Positions 22,455 through 32,924 of a DNA stretch of 64,000 nt are shown piece after piece. The position numbers and the translations under genes are program-made. The DNA lies in NCBI GenBank assembly GCA_029891345.1, contig CM057006.1, positions 42,011,056 to 42,075,055 of the forward strand, in the 5' to 3' direction. This stretch comes from Dryococelus australis. Its lineage: Eukaryota > Arthropoda > Insecta > Phasmatodea > Phasmatidae. Each line of letters begins with the position of its first letter. The first letter of the stretch is position 1. The notes beneath the pieces were generated by a model, which had not been told where the DNA came from, searched no databases, and saw nothing but the letters and a program-made list of their open reading frames with translations.

Positions 22455-22628
22455 TAGATATATTTTATTTCAGCCTCAGACATTAAATTTGAGATTGGGG
22501 AAATGTATTTATTTTGTTTATTAGTCACATGGCAATGTTTATACTATAAAAGTGTGGCGGAAAATTCGTTGAAAGAAAAAATTTGGCAGGGCCTTAAAAA
22601 GTGCTCACTTTACCGTGAATAGTCTATA
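22455..22628 (+). mobile_element. TTCACGG-clan S element, left end missing
   Basis: The right TIR CTTTACCGTGAATAGTCTATA and body (TTTATTTCAGCCTCAGACATT, GTCACATGGCAATGTTTA, GGCGGAAAATT) match S; sequence homology stops near 22,455, so the left ~65 bp including the TIR is gone. Confidence 0.85.
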
Positions 22629-22639
22629 GTTATGGGCGG

Positions 22640-23048
22640 TGAATTTTTTTATTCAAAGGTTGATTTCAGAAGTGGACAGCCTATCCCTAGGCTAGGGGGA
22701 AGCGCCAGGCGAAATTTACTGGTGGCAGTTGTTGGAGGGGGGGGGGGGTAGGTGCTCAGAATTGCGGAAGGCTGCGGTAAACCGCTTCTCCTGTCCGCGT
22801 TGGACAAGCCGACCTTGAAACAACGCCGCTTCCAGCTCCAGCACAAGAGAACTTGCTGGAAGGATTTACGCTAAGGGGTTTTGGGAGGGGAAGAAGAGAG
22901 GGGAAAGTCTGCTCCGACTTGGGAGTTCGAACACAGCGGCTCCAGCAAGCGACACACAAGTTTGTTCCGTCGCAATCTTGGCGGCCGGTTAATTGTGTTA
23001 GCTCTGTATTCTCTCTCTCTCTCTCTCCCCCCCCCCCTTCCCCATCAA

Positions 23049-23134
<86 letters not shown>

Positions 23135-23460
23135 AGTCATGTGCGGGTGCGGCCTGCTGTCTTGTATCGTCCCTGTCATCGCCGACCCCCGCTGCCCACA
23201 CCCCCAAAAGCTTCTCCATTACGGGAGGCCCGTGTGACCTTCCGACCATGACCACGGAAGCGCTAGCTGGATTTGCAATAACCCGACGGTCCGGTAAAAC
23301 AGCCCCGACACAGACGAAATTTTTTTTATCAGCCAATCAGGAGCTAGGTTCACCCCGACAAACGCAGCCCCGACAAAAGTTGATTCTATTTCTACTTTCG
23401 TCGGGCGTCGGACCGGTCGGCCTCGGGGGGGGGGGGGGGGGGCAGAAACACAACCTTACA
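22640..23460. other. GC-rich island with long CT microsatellite
   Basis: G runs near 22,737 and 23,427 and a (TC) run of about 83 bases at 23,051-23,133 make Ser-Leu or Arg-Glu reading frames on either strand that are artefacts of the repeat. CpG is frequent on both sides. It may be a CpG island of a distant gene; nothing coding is recognised. Confidence 0.4.
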
Positions 23461-23484
23461 AAAAAAAATGTGCGGATACTTAAA

Positions 23485-23610
23485 GTTATCAAAATAAAAT
23501 AGTGTACAGTTACCTGTGATTTCTTCACACTCTATAGCAAGTTGCTGGTTATCAAAATAAAATAGTGTACAGTTACCTGTGATTTCTTCACACTCTATAG
23601 CAAGTTGCTG
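23485..23610. repeat. Two tandem copies of a 63-bp unit
   Basis: GTTATCAAAATAAAATAGTG starts at 23,485 and again at 23,548; the two 63-bp units appear identical, ending CTATAGCAAGTTGCTGG. Such identity implies a very recent event or an assembly artefact. Confidence 0.95.
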
Positions 23611-24084
23611 GCCATTCTAGGATTTGCCGAATGGCACGTAACACTTGTCGGAAGGAAGCTGTCGGGGTATTTTAAACAGTGAACTAACTTTGGTGGCGGA
23701 AATGGTCGGGTTGTAACGTTGTGTCTGACTGTCGGGAAGACCTCGTCGTGGTATTGTAAATCCAGCATTAGGGCGACCCAAGCATGCGCACCACGCCTAA
23801 TCGCAGCCTCTACGCGCCAATCACTGAATTGGCGCGCCGTTCTGTAGTCGATAACGCACCTCTACGAGACATTCAGCAGCGACCGTAAAATGTTATGCCG
23901 TTATATGAATGATTCGGTACTTTTTTTTTTTAACAAGTTATCATCGATATCATGTCAGAATATCATAAAATACCCCCAAAATCTAGAAGAAATAATTTGG
24001 CTCTTGAATGGCTTAGCCACCAAAGTGATAAGTGTAGGCTACGCTAAAACATGAATGATACGATGCAAGATTTCTTGGCCAATT

Positions 24085-24290
24085 CCATGCTAGCCTACAT
24101 GACTGCTTGTATGGATGGTTCTATGGAAGATTTTGCTGTCTGCTGGCCGTTATCATGAACGTTTTCGTAATTGTCGTGAGCTATTTTCGATGGAAGGTTT
24201 CCTACAAGGTTTAAATTGTAGCCAGTAAGAGAAAAGGTGGTAGCGTCATTCTGTTTTATTTTCTTTTGAGGAAGAGCTTGTGGCAGAAGG
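24085..24290 (+). repeat. Dispersed repeat F, copy 2
   Basis: GATGGAAGGTTTCCTACAAG followed by TTTAAATTGTAGCCAG corresponds to the reverse complement of sequence near 7,130-7,180. Flanking blocks (GCTTGTATGG, TTTTATTTTCTTTTGAGGAA) extend the match to roughly 180 bp. Family unknown. Confidence 0.6.
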
Positions 24291-24319
24291 TTACATATTG
24301 ATAAGAACAGCAGATCCTA

Positions 24320-24570
24320 CACTGAAAAAAATTCTTTGTGGCGGCCTTAGAATTATTTTGTTGGTATTCACCCTGCCAAAATGTCTGTGGTGTACACAAA
24401 CATTTTTGTAGCTGCCATAAAATAAGTTTTTACTGGCCGCTAAACTTTGTAGTCACTAAAAACTTATTTTGTGGCAACTACAACATTTTTTTGTGTACAC
24501 CACGAAAAATTTGGCAGGGTGAATACCAACAAAATAATTTTGTGGCCGCCACGAAATATTTTTTTCAGTG
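24320..24570. mobile_element. Long-hairpin MITE with CACTG ends
   Basis: Ends CACTGAAAAAAATTCTTTGT and its inverted partner ATATTTTTTTCAGTG; the arms continue inward for about 115 bp each (GTGGCGGCC, TTATTTTGTTGGTATTCACC, GTGTACAC), so nearly the entire 251 bp folds into one hairpin with a small loop near 24,440. TA flanks both ends. Non-coding. Confidence 0.9.
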
Positions 24571-25215
24571 TAAGCGGCCCTTTTAAAAGCGCTCAGTTAG
24601 CTATGAATACCGTTTTACCAATAGAAAGTCTCCGTATTTTATTATTGGTGTATTTGAATTATAACCAGGGCTTAATTGTACTTCCTTCATTGCCTATGGT
24701 TGATTACAAAATATGACCAAGAAAGAATCCACACTACAAAAATATTTCCAGTCAATATAACTATGAGAAACAGACACTAAAATCACAAAACAAAATAGTA
24801 TACTCTCGATATCAAGGAAACCGAGTGTTTGAAATACTGTTTTTTTTTTTGTCGACACTATTAAACGTGCCTCCAGTATATTTACCTGCACACCATACCC
24901 CAGACGAGGCCCGAATGATATTTTAAAACGTTACCACTCATGTTGTACATATTATTTTGGAGTCCTCCAGTATAGCTAAACGTGGCCTTTTCAGACTATT
25001 GTATCTTAAAACATGTTAGCCGGACAGGAGGTAAACTACGATAGGAGCGTGTATTGAACTTTGTTGCAGACTTGTCATCGTTAAATGAATAGAGTCACCG
25101 CTGAAAGTTCCACAGGTACACGCAGCACTACGAGAACACTGCACGCCAGTTCAGAGCCCTGCTCGTATGAATGTTCTGCAAATACGACTTTTTGTCAGAA
25201 AATATGAAAAATAAT
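24571..25215. other. No gene or element seen
   Basis: AT-rich spacer; a 65-codon minus frame at 24,694-24,891 has no recognisable feature. Confidence 0.4.
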
Positions 25216-25531
25216 TATCTATGACCGTATTTTTGTACTTTTGTTATGTTAAGTTTATTCTTGGAGAAAAAAAAATCGTGAAAGTGGTCAAATATCGCAT
25301 TTTTAAAGCTTGCCTATGCAGTCTCCTTAAGCGGCAAGGGAAACGTACAAAGACACGGGCGTAGTTTAATCTGTGGTCTTTCATGGCGTGTAATAAAACC
25401 TCACTGTTACAGGTCTAATTTGCACAGTACAGCGCCACGACGGAAACACTGCACGCCTTGCGCGTAGGAGCGACGAGGCGCTATAAGTGCGTGTTAGTGT
25501 CGCCCGTATCGCTACCCTCGCTTCGTGACCT
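25216..25531 (+). repeat. Dispersed repeat C, copy 1
   Basis: Shares with 48.1 and 50.3 kb the blocks TTATTCTTGGAGAAAAAAAA, CAAATATCGCATTTTTAAAG, GTTTAATCTGTGG, CCTCACTGTTACAG, CGCGTAGGAGCGA and GTGTCGCCCGTATCGCT. About 315 bp. It has no TIR or tRNA promoter that I can see; overlapping short frames on both strands are not credible. Confidence 0.75.
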
Positions 25532-25756
25532 TCGACGCGTGGGTTCCCACCGCTTGCTGCTACGGCAGGAAAATGCCTGCAGACCCCCCACATTGTTCAC
25601 GAGCTCGGAAGCGGAGATGCTCTGCGTACCTGGAGGGGACGCAGCGGCCGACTTTGACCGACGTGTTTGCTCGCGATGAGGGGAGGGCGCGTGCAAAAGA
25701 GCTCACTGTTGCGACGACCGGCAGCACGGCTTTTCCTTCCCATCATGCTTAGTCGT

Positions 25757-26002
25757 TATAGGCTATTCACGGTAAAGTGAGCACTTTTGAATGCCCTCTC
25801 GTTTAGAGAAAAAAGTCATCAAATATATTTTATTTTAGCCTTAGACGTTAACTTCAGTGTGCAGTGGAATATACACATTGTGTTTATTACTCACATGCCA
25901 ATATTTATTTAAAACATTTGGTAAGAGGATAAAAAAAAATGGCTGAAAGGAAAAAGTAACTAGGTCCTCAAAAGTGCTCATTTTACCGTGAACGGCCTCT
26001 AC
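25757..26002 (+). mobile_element. TTCACGG-clan S element, complete
   Basis: TATAGGCTATTCACGGTAAA on the left, TTTTACCGTGAACGGCCTCTA on the right. The body TTTATTTTAGCCTTAGACGTT, TTTATTACTCACATGCCAAT and the AAAAGTAACTAGGTCCTCAA stretch are typical of S. Confidence 0.93.
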
Positions 26003-26536
26003 CTTCCACGTTACCTCCTCGGGTCGTGGTAGCAGTTAAGGGGGCCGCCTACCCGATGACGCGATATGGTACAGGAGCAAGCGAACGCTAAGGGCGACGT
26101 TGGAACGCACATCAAGTGCCGCATCACCACTATGCGCAAAGCACTAAACTAGCGCGCAAGCTTTTCGTCGAACCGTTTATTCTATGGGACTTTAAGCGAC
26201 AACTATATTATTTTTCTGATGGAAAGTCTGTTTCAAAGTCCAATGCATGATTGTATCTGAGTTCCACGCAGATTCAGTCATCACGTTCGACATACGGCAG
26301 ACTGAAAAGGCTGTTTTTATCTATGTTGGAGGGCGTGGAAATAGTGGTTCTAATTTGCGCAGTGTCGTGAAAGCGATATTCCGTCGTCACCTGAAGTTTG
26401 TTTTCTTTTCGTAAATTTAAATTAGTATATTGGGCGCACGTGGAATAATTTCGTCAAAAAAAAAAAACGGATTTCCCAATACACTGCAACATATTTCTTG
26501 CGCCTAGTAGGCGACACCCTTAACCTGGACATCGTC
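26003..26536. other. No gene seen
   Basis: The first 200 bases are GC-richer than average with no coding signal. Confidence 0.4.
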
Positions 26537-26873
26537 CATAGACTAAATATGAGGTAGACCGATCTCGCTGGCTGCGCACAACCAATCTCCGTGTCTCAGC
26601 ATTGAACTGCTTTTATGCCAACACGTCTAGCGAAAACGGCATGGTTTTGATTTTAGGTTACAAAACTGATTTGTAAACAAATGCTTTGAGATGTATGTAT
26701 ACTTCCTCTAACCAGTTTGTAATGCTGTTTGACTACATTCAAATTGGTAAAAGTATTTTATTCATATAATAGTACTTGTCATTAAAAAAATTTAGATATA
26801 AACAAACTCGTTCGTCACTGTTGACCATGTGACTTTTGACAGTTGTGTTCCTTTGGAGTACGCCAATGTTGGT
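26537..26873 (+). repeat. Dispersed repeat D, copy 1
   Basis: From CATAGACTAAATATGAGGTA to about CGCCAATGTTGG this matches the reverse complement of 30,889-31,215, including ACTGATTTGTAAACAAATGC then TTTGAGATGTAT, GATATAAACAAAC and GACCATGTGAC. Weak inverted similarity of its ends (AAA.ATGA.GTA..CC) suggests a MITE. About 335 bp. Confidence 0.75.
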
Positions 26874-27073
26874 TTCGTGCGCAGAAGACTATGGTATCGT
26901 CAGTGTGATATGAGGAAATGAATTATGCCTACTTCCTTTTAAGAGACTGGATTTCAGTACCAGTGAAATTCTTAATGAACTTAGCGGTGTCAGCATTTCC
27001 ACGTGTGTGTGTGTGTGTGTGTGTGAGTTTTTTTTCCAAGTCTGCAAGGTATATGATGTTAAGTTTTTGGAGG

Positions 27074-27299
27074 TATAGGCTGTTCACGGTAAAGTGAGCA
27101 CTTTTTAAGGCCCTACTGATTTTTTCGTTTAGGCAGATCTCTATGTTCCTATCACTTTTTAATATAAACATTGCACAGTGTATACTTTTCTTCACTCTCA
27201 AATGTTAATGTCTGAAGCTGTAATAAACTATATTAATTAGTGGTTAATGTCGGTCAGAAGGGCCTTAAAAAGTGCTCACTTTACCGTGAATAGTCTATA
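27074..27299 (-). mobile_element. TTCACGG-clan S element, complete, reverse orientation
   Basis: TATAGGCTGTTCACGGTAAA and TTTACCGTGAATAGTCTATA form the ends. The AAGGCCCTAC subterminal stretch and the body match the reverse of the 7.3-kb copy, so these two are close relatives. 226 bp. Confidence 0.93.
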
Positions 27300-28210
27300 T
27301 GAAAAAATTGCTACTATTTTTTAACGAGTGCTTTAAATTACGATCGACACTTTACTCGTGCACCTCTAGTGTCTTGTGGAAATTTGGGAAAAATAGATTA
27401 CGCATTTAGTTTGAAACGTAAAGTACATTGAAACAAAAACCATTTTCGACACCCTAAAAGAGATGAGTGAGTAAGGACTGTATGCCAGGAAACGGGGAAG
27501 AAAAAAAAAAGTTAAAATAAGTTAGACTGAATATTTAGACTCTGGAAAAGAATGGTGTGGTATTGACACGTGACTTTGGTGTATGTGTACACTTTTCAAA
27601 GGCTGCATAAAAAAACATAGTGAAATATCGCATTGCTGCGCTAAGTCTAAGTCGGGTTGGTTCGCTGACCTGCAGTTTGTCTCAATAAAGAATTGGTAAT
27701 TTGCAACATTACAAAAACTTCTCCTCAGTCTTCCGATCTCAACCCTATCTAACATCTATGGGAATTTCTGTTTCTGAAGTCTCTAGTACACAGAACAGAA
27801 CATATTGAAGTGGTACCAGCACCCAGCTGAAGGCCATAACTGGTCTTAGTTACTAGAATTTAAAATAAATTTGTAAAATAGTCGAAACACATAACTTGTC
27901 GCGTTATAAAAATTAAAAACAAGTTAAATTAAAAAATTACAGAGGTTTAAAATTATATTTGATTATAATTTTAAAGAAAAAAGTAACGTTATAATTTAAA
28001 AATGTCAAAAGTTAAAATTCCTCGTTCACACTTACTCCGACGAACTTACAAGATCAAGGGAGGGGAAAGCTGGCCAGTGCGCACGCGCTGGAGGTAGGGT
28101 AATAACCAAAGATAAGAGGCGAGTAAAAAGGACGGGAATACCGAGGTCGGACCAGCGGAATGCGAAGCGAAATCGGGTAGAGCGCAATGCCTGCCTGCGC
28201 ATGTCGCGCA
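27300..28210. other. No gene or element seen
   Basis: AT-rich with a GC-richer last 200 bases. A 77-codon minus frame at 27,522-27,755 is not recognisable. Confidence 0.4.
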
Positions 28211-29432
28211 ATATTTTAACTGGCACGCTGGTTGGCATGCACCGAGTGAAGTTGATAACGACAGAGGGAACATAGTTCCATTACTTAAAATTTAATTAAA
28301 AGTGCCTGGAAAACATTTGCTACTACTGAAATCATTACTTTAGCTTTTTTTCTATTTTTTGCTAAGCATTTACCGGTAAGCGTAAGGATGAGCAAATTTG
28401 TAAAACATTTATTTTTATAACAATTTTACAGTTTTACTTGACCGTTGCATGAATAAAGTGATCAGGCACATAACAATGTTAATTTTACATATGGTGGAAG
28501 AATACATTACGTGCGTTGAAGTAGATCTTAAGGCTTGGCTTCACAACCCTTTGCAGAAATTCTTCGTTTTCGCGTCATAATCTCTGATTCATAGCAATTA
28601 CTGACAATGTACGATTATAGAAAATTCACATCTTACGAGTTGTTTAATATTTTTTGTGCGTAATTTTAATTGTGGTTTATTTGCTTGTGAAAAGTTGTGA
28701 ACGAATTTATATTTTATCAATGAGTTCCTGCCTTTTATTGCAGGCAGGAAATAACGCACAGTGAAAATTTGATGCAGATGTAATATACAACTAGAGAATT
28801 GTAAATTTTCTATAATTAAACATTCACAATAATGGCCCTGAAACTGAAATTGAAAAATGAAAACTAAGAATATCTGCATAATATATGCGAAGACGGGCCA
28901 ATCAGAATCGTGCATGACAAAATTGGACGCCAAGAAACTTAAAATAACAAAAAATTGCTGGGAACGAATTAAGTTATAAAGATAATTAATTTCTGTAGAA
29001 GCTATCTTCGCATGGATGTTATTTTAAGTGAATATTGCAAATAATATTGCGAACTCAGCGGCCTTAAATTTCATTGTGCAGGAAACATATCTTATAACTT
29101 CAATTTATTAAAGAATCGAAAATAAATTACAATATCACTTACATTTCATCCTGTTATGGACCGCATGGAAAAACAAAACCAATGCCTCACTATGAAAATA
29201 ATTTTTAAATAGTATTTAAAATTAGATTCGCCCAATAAAAAAATTTGACAGCGTGACACATTTTCAAACACTTTCAAGATTATTTGATAAAATTTGCTTG
29301 GGAGGAAATATTTGATGACTGTGTATTTTGTCCTCAAATTTTGTCAAATATAGTTGAAGTTAAAAATTCGACCGTGTGACAGGGGTTTTAAGCAGGGTTT
29401 CCAAAAGTCCACAGTTTACCATGAACAGCCTT
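28211..29432 (+). mobile_element. TTCACGG-clan L element, 5'-truncated and interrupted
   Basis: L homology starts at ATATTTTAACTGGCACGC (the first ~80 bp with the left TIR are missing), runs through GAGTGAAGTTGATAACGA, ATGAATAAAGTGATCAGG and GTAGATCTTAA, breaks, and resumes with TTAAGCAGGGTTTCCAAAAG to the right end ACCATGAACAGCCTT. The break is an 856-bp insertion flanked by TTAA. Confidence 0.88.
28532..29387. mobile_element. TTAA-flanked element inserted in an L copy
   Basis: The L sequence ATCTTAAGCAGGG, intact in other copies, is split so that TTAA appears on both sides (28,528-28,531 and 29,388-29,391). This is the target duplication of piggyBac- or Kolobok-type elements. The ends are only weakly inverted (GGCTTCACAACC; CCTGTCACACGG from the other side). 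AT-rich, 856 bp, no transposase visible, so non-autonomous. Confidence 0.7.
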
Positions 29433-29459
29433 GAACTCTGTGTACGTTAAGTGCTGACT

Positions 29460-29900
29460 ATTCGCATCGGTTGGTCTATGGGGGGGGGGGGGGGGTCATC
29501 GCTTGTTTGTCTAGGGTAGGCCTCACCGAATGCTCGTCACTAATTGGGGTGGGAACTGGAGAGGGTAAAGTTCTTGGAAGGGGGGGGGGGTGCAAGGGTG
29601 CAGGGTAGCGGACGGTCCGCAAGTTCCCACTGTTTGCGCCCGCCGAGAATACATTAGGAAGACAGGAGAGGGGGGAACTTAATTTACGCTCTTTGAGGGA
29701 CGCTAACGAGGAAACGCGCCCCGGCGCGGCGTCGCGACGCCACGCCGTCCACTCCCCCGCGGTAATGGCGCTTTAAAGTTAACCGCTTCGTCGTGCGGCC
29801 GGGTCGCCGCACAGTTTCCGGGAGACTGGGGGCCGGAGAGATTTTTACACGCCGGCCCTCGAGCCCGGACAGGAGAACGCACTTAGTGGATGAATGAGTC
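29460..29900. other. GC-rich, CpG-dense island
   Basis: G runs at 29,480-29,494 and 29,581-29,590, then a CpG-dense stretch (CGCGCCCCGGCGCGGCGTCG near 29,715). No exon is evident. CpG density this high suggests germline hypomethylation, as at a promoter, but no downstream gene is seen in the window. Confidence 0.4.
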
Positions 29901-30039
29901 TTTTGGCATTTCTAGACCGAGGAATTCAACTTGCCGCGCTGCCATTTTCTTTTATTAAAAAAAAAAAGCCGCGGTTCTGGGAGAATTAACTAACGGTTGT
30001 GTTTTATTGGCGGAGGCGAGGGGGATGATTAAAAATCAC

Positions 30040-30452
30040 TAAAGGCTGTTCATTATAGAGTGAGTACTTTAGAAATCAACCTTAGAAAAAAGTCACAGTT
30101 CCTATCTACATATATTTTAACGAGCGCCCTGAGTGACATGCGCCCAGTAAAGTTGGTATCGATGGGTGGGAAAGTAGTTCCGTATATTAACAGCGAATAG
30201 AAAGTATTAGGTAACAATTTCTGCTAACTTATATTATTTCTTTCACTTTATGTTTTTTTTTTTTTTTTTTTGATACAACGAAGCGTAAAAATTAGCAGAT
30301 TTGTAAAATATCTACTTTTATATTAATTCCACAGTTTCCCTTGACCGACGCATGAATAAAGTGATGAGGCCCATAGCAATGTTAAACTTACATAAGTCGG
30401 AAGAATACACAACGTGCATACAAGTGCTTATTTTATCGTGAATGGCGTATAT
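30040..30452 (+). mobile_element. TTCACGG-clan L element, complete
   Basis: Left end TAAAGGCTGTTCATTATAGA and right end TTTTATCGTGAATGGCGTATA are recognisable though mutated. All L landmarks are in order (CCCAGTAAAGTTGGTATCGA, AGTATTAGGTAAC, ATGAATAAAGTGATGAGG, ATAAGTCGGAAGAATACAC). 413 bp. Confidence 0.92.
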
Positions 30453-30495
30453 TAAAAAAAATATATCCATAGAAATGTTAACTGCAACTTACATA

Positions 30496-31686
30496 CAGGG
30501 TGTTCGGCGACGAAAAACGACGAACTTCACCAGCGTGTTATAGAGGCCATTAGCAACAAATAATAAGTCTTACATACGCGTAGGCTATGAAGCCCCGTTT
30601 CAGAGTTACAGCGACGGAAATGCAATAGACCCAACACGTGTGTGATTACTAAATACCTTTATTGACATTGGCTGTTTGTAGGCGGTTTCATACAAGCTGT
30701 TCAAAATGACCCCCCCCCCCCCCCCCCCATCTGACCGTAAGCAGGCTGCTACGCGTCGCACCATGGCGTTCTGCCATCGCATCTCTGTAAGCTCATTTCG
30801 GAGTTTAGAGGTGGCATCAGTGAAAGCATTCATCAACTGGTCTCGTGTCTCTGGTTTCCGTCCGCTCTCTAACTTACTGCTCAGGCTATACCCAAAATTG
30901 ACCTACCCCAATCATACGCAACTGTCAAAGTCACATGGTCAATAGTGCCGGTAAGTGTTTGTTTATATCCTATCTTTTAATGGCATGCACTATTATTTGA
31001 ATAAAGTATATCTACCAAATTGAATTTAATCAAACTGTATTACAAATTGGTTAGAGACAGTAGCCTATATATACATCTCAAAGCATTTGTTTACAAATCA
31101 GTTTTGGAACCTGAAATCCACACCAAGCTGCTTTTGCTGGACGTGTTCAACGTTGGGACATGGCGATTGGTTGAGAGCAGCCGCCGAGATCGGTTTACGT
31201 CATCTTTAGTCTATGCTTAAGGCATCCCCAGAAGGAAAAGTTTAATGGGGATAGGTCCTGTCCACCTGCGCTGTTACTCTGTATTCAAGAACACTGTCAC
31301 AGCCCTGCTGAAGTGAAGAGCGAAGGTGCCCCATCCTGCTGCAAACCACATGTCGCGTCCTACTACCACCGTAACATCTTGCAATAAGAGTGGCAAGTCG
31401 ATTTCCAGAAACTACTGCCTGTAGCGATAAGCATAGAGATTGCCCTGTATGAAATGTGGTCCAATTGTATGATTGCCACGTAATCCGCACCACACGTTCA
31501 CTGGCAGTCGTCTTTATTTTTTTTTTTGGAAATTTGTATTTATTTCATTTTTGCCACTGTAAACTGAAACGGGTCTCCATAGCCTACATGCGTGTGTGAC
31601 TTTTTTTTTTTTTTTTTTTTTTTGCTACTAATGATTTTCGGAATACGCTGGCAAAGTTTGTTGGTTTCGTCGCCGGACATCCCGTG
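30496..31686 (-). mobile_element. Decayed mariner-like DNA transposon
   Basis: TIRs CAGGGTGTTCGGCGACGAA (left) and, inverted, CACGGGATGTCCGGCGACGA (right) extend imperfectly for about 110 bp and are flanked by TA. On the minus strand, transposase remnants read ...DMWF, then after a one-base shift QQDGAP, then HFSRAV and FSFWGCLK, matching the second-aspartate block and the DFFLWG block of mariner-like transposases; LRNELTEMR...VRRVAACL...GG lies further on and fits the C-terminal part. The N-terminal half is absent and repeat D interrupts it. Confidence 0.78.
30889..31215 (-). repeat. Dispersed repeat D, copy 2, inside the mariner-like element
   Basis: Reverse complement of the copy at 26,537. 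It separates the FSFWGCLK codons from the transposase C-terminal remnant, so it inserted into the transposon after that had arrived. Confidence 0.75.
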
Positions 31687-31736
31687 TAGCTAGTGTTGTG
31701 AAACTTTTTGAAATTAGAGTGCATGTGTCTGTATTG

Positions 31737-32428
31737 TTTTTAATCCATTCACGGTTACTTCACACTTTTCTGAAGCCGTGCTTGAATTCAACTTCCATGA
31801 TATTCCTCCTCCTCCCTCCTCCTCGTGCAAACTAAGCGTATCTACACTCTCAGAAATATCTTGCAATTTTGCCACATCACATCAGTGTGCATGTATATTG
31901 GGACAGCACGTGCACGTTTGGTAAATTTGTTTTCCATACATCCATGGTAGCATTTCTACATTTGCTCACGGAACAGTCAAATGCGTAGGGAAGTTCCCAA
32001 CGGTGTATAGTAGTGATACTAAACGTTCCTACAGTTCCAGTTTGATGTGTGGTAATATTTCCATGTAGTGTATAGGTTAAAAAACTAACATTTCACTTTA
32101 GGAAGTTTACCGGAAATATTTTTACAGTGTAAGTCTATAAAATCACACCACAGGACAACGCACCGAATTCGTGCGCACTCAGTTGTCATGATGTTTTTTT
32201 CTCTGTTTTAATTCATATGTGTTATAAATGAAATATTGTAATTTTTTAATAAAATACAGGTAATACTTGAATTTATCGAAAAATAATGTCTACTTCTATG
32301 TTAACAGGGGTATTAAACGCTTGTGATACTTGACATACTTAGGAAATAACTAAACACGCCATACATGGGTTGAATTTTCAAAGGTTTTATTTAAAAAAAA
32401 AAGTGAAGAAACAGCGAATAGACTATAT
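31737..32428 (-). mobile_element. TTCACGG-clan M element with nested insertion
   Basis: Left end AATCCATTCACGGTTACTTC then ACACTTTTCTGAAGCC, right end GTGAAGAAACAGCGAATAGA then CTATA. The body carries GGACAACGCACCGAATTCGT near 32,153 and ATGTTAACAGGGGTATTAAA, as in the 39.0-kb copy. A 285-bp element splits it. Without the insertion it would be about 407 bp. Confidence 0.85.
31845..32129. mobile_element. CACT-ended element nested in an M copy
   Basis: Ends CACTCTCAGAAATAT and (inverted) CACTGTAAAAATATTTCC resemble each other and hAT-type termini. Flanks ATCTA (left) and AAGTCTA (right) look like a mutated target duplication when compared with uninterrupted M copies. 285 bp, non-coding. Confidence 0.65.
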
Positions 32429-32924
32429 CGTTGATACCAGTTATGAATATGTTCTTAGTAACCTTGATTCAATATGTGCAGATAAGTCATTTAGTCATGA
32501 CGGTGAAACTAGTAGTGTCGTCCTAAATTTAATTGTATAATGCCATTTTAGAATTATTTATCGTTGGTAGATAAACAACACATTTGTGAAGTGTTGTGTA
32601 TTTCCTTCCGCGGCACTGTTGCCTAATTTACGTAGCGTCGTCTTTCATAAGTACAAGTTGCTGCAGGTGTTGACTGTTGCAACACTGCCCAACCATGTTA
32701 TCTGGGCAGTGAGAGTGGCGAGCGAGAATTCAGTTTTCATTTGATGTGAGAATAGTGTTTATGTAATTTGAACATAGACTGAGGCTGCCAGATCACGCCA
32801 AACCCTTACGATTGGTCCATAAATGTGTGGTTTGTGTGTCAACCCCCCCCCCCCCAGTATGAAATATAGATAATAATGTACTTTGCTCTTAGTACTTAAA
32901 CTATGATTGAATTGTATAGGCCAT
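32429..32924. other. No gene or element seen
   Basis: AT-rich with a C run at about 32,842-32,852. Confidence 0.4.

Noticed and set aside
22853-23336. Coding frames rich in Ser-Leu or Arg-Glu
   Set aside because: They are translations of a CT/GA microsatellite, open in several frames on both strands.
24320-24570. A microRNA gene
   Set aside because: The hairpin is far longer than a typical animal precursor and has transposon-like ends; small-RNA data would be needed.
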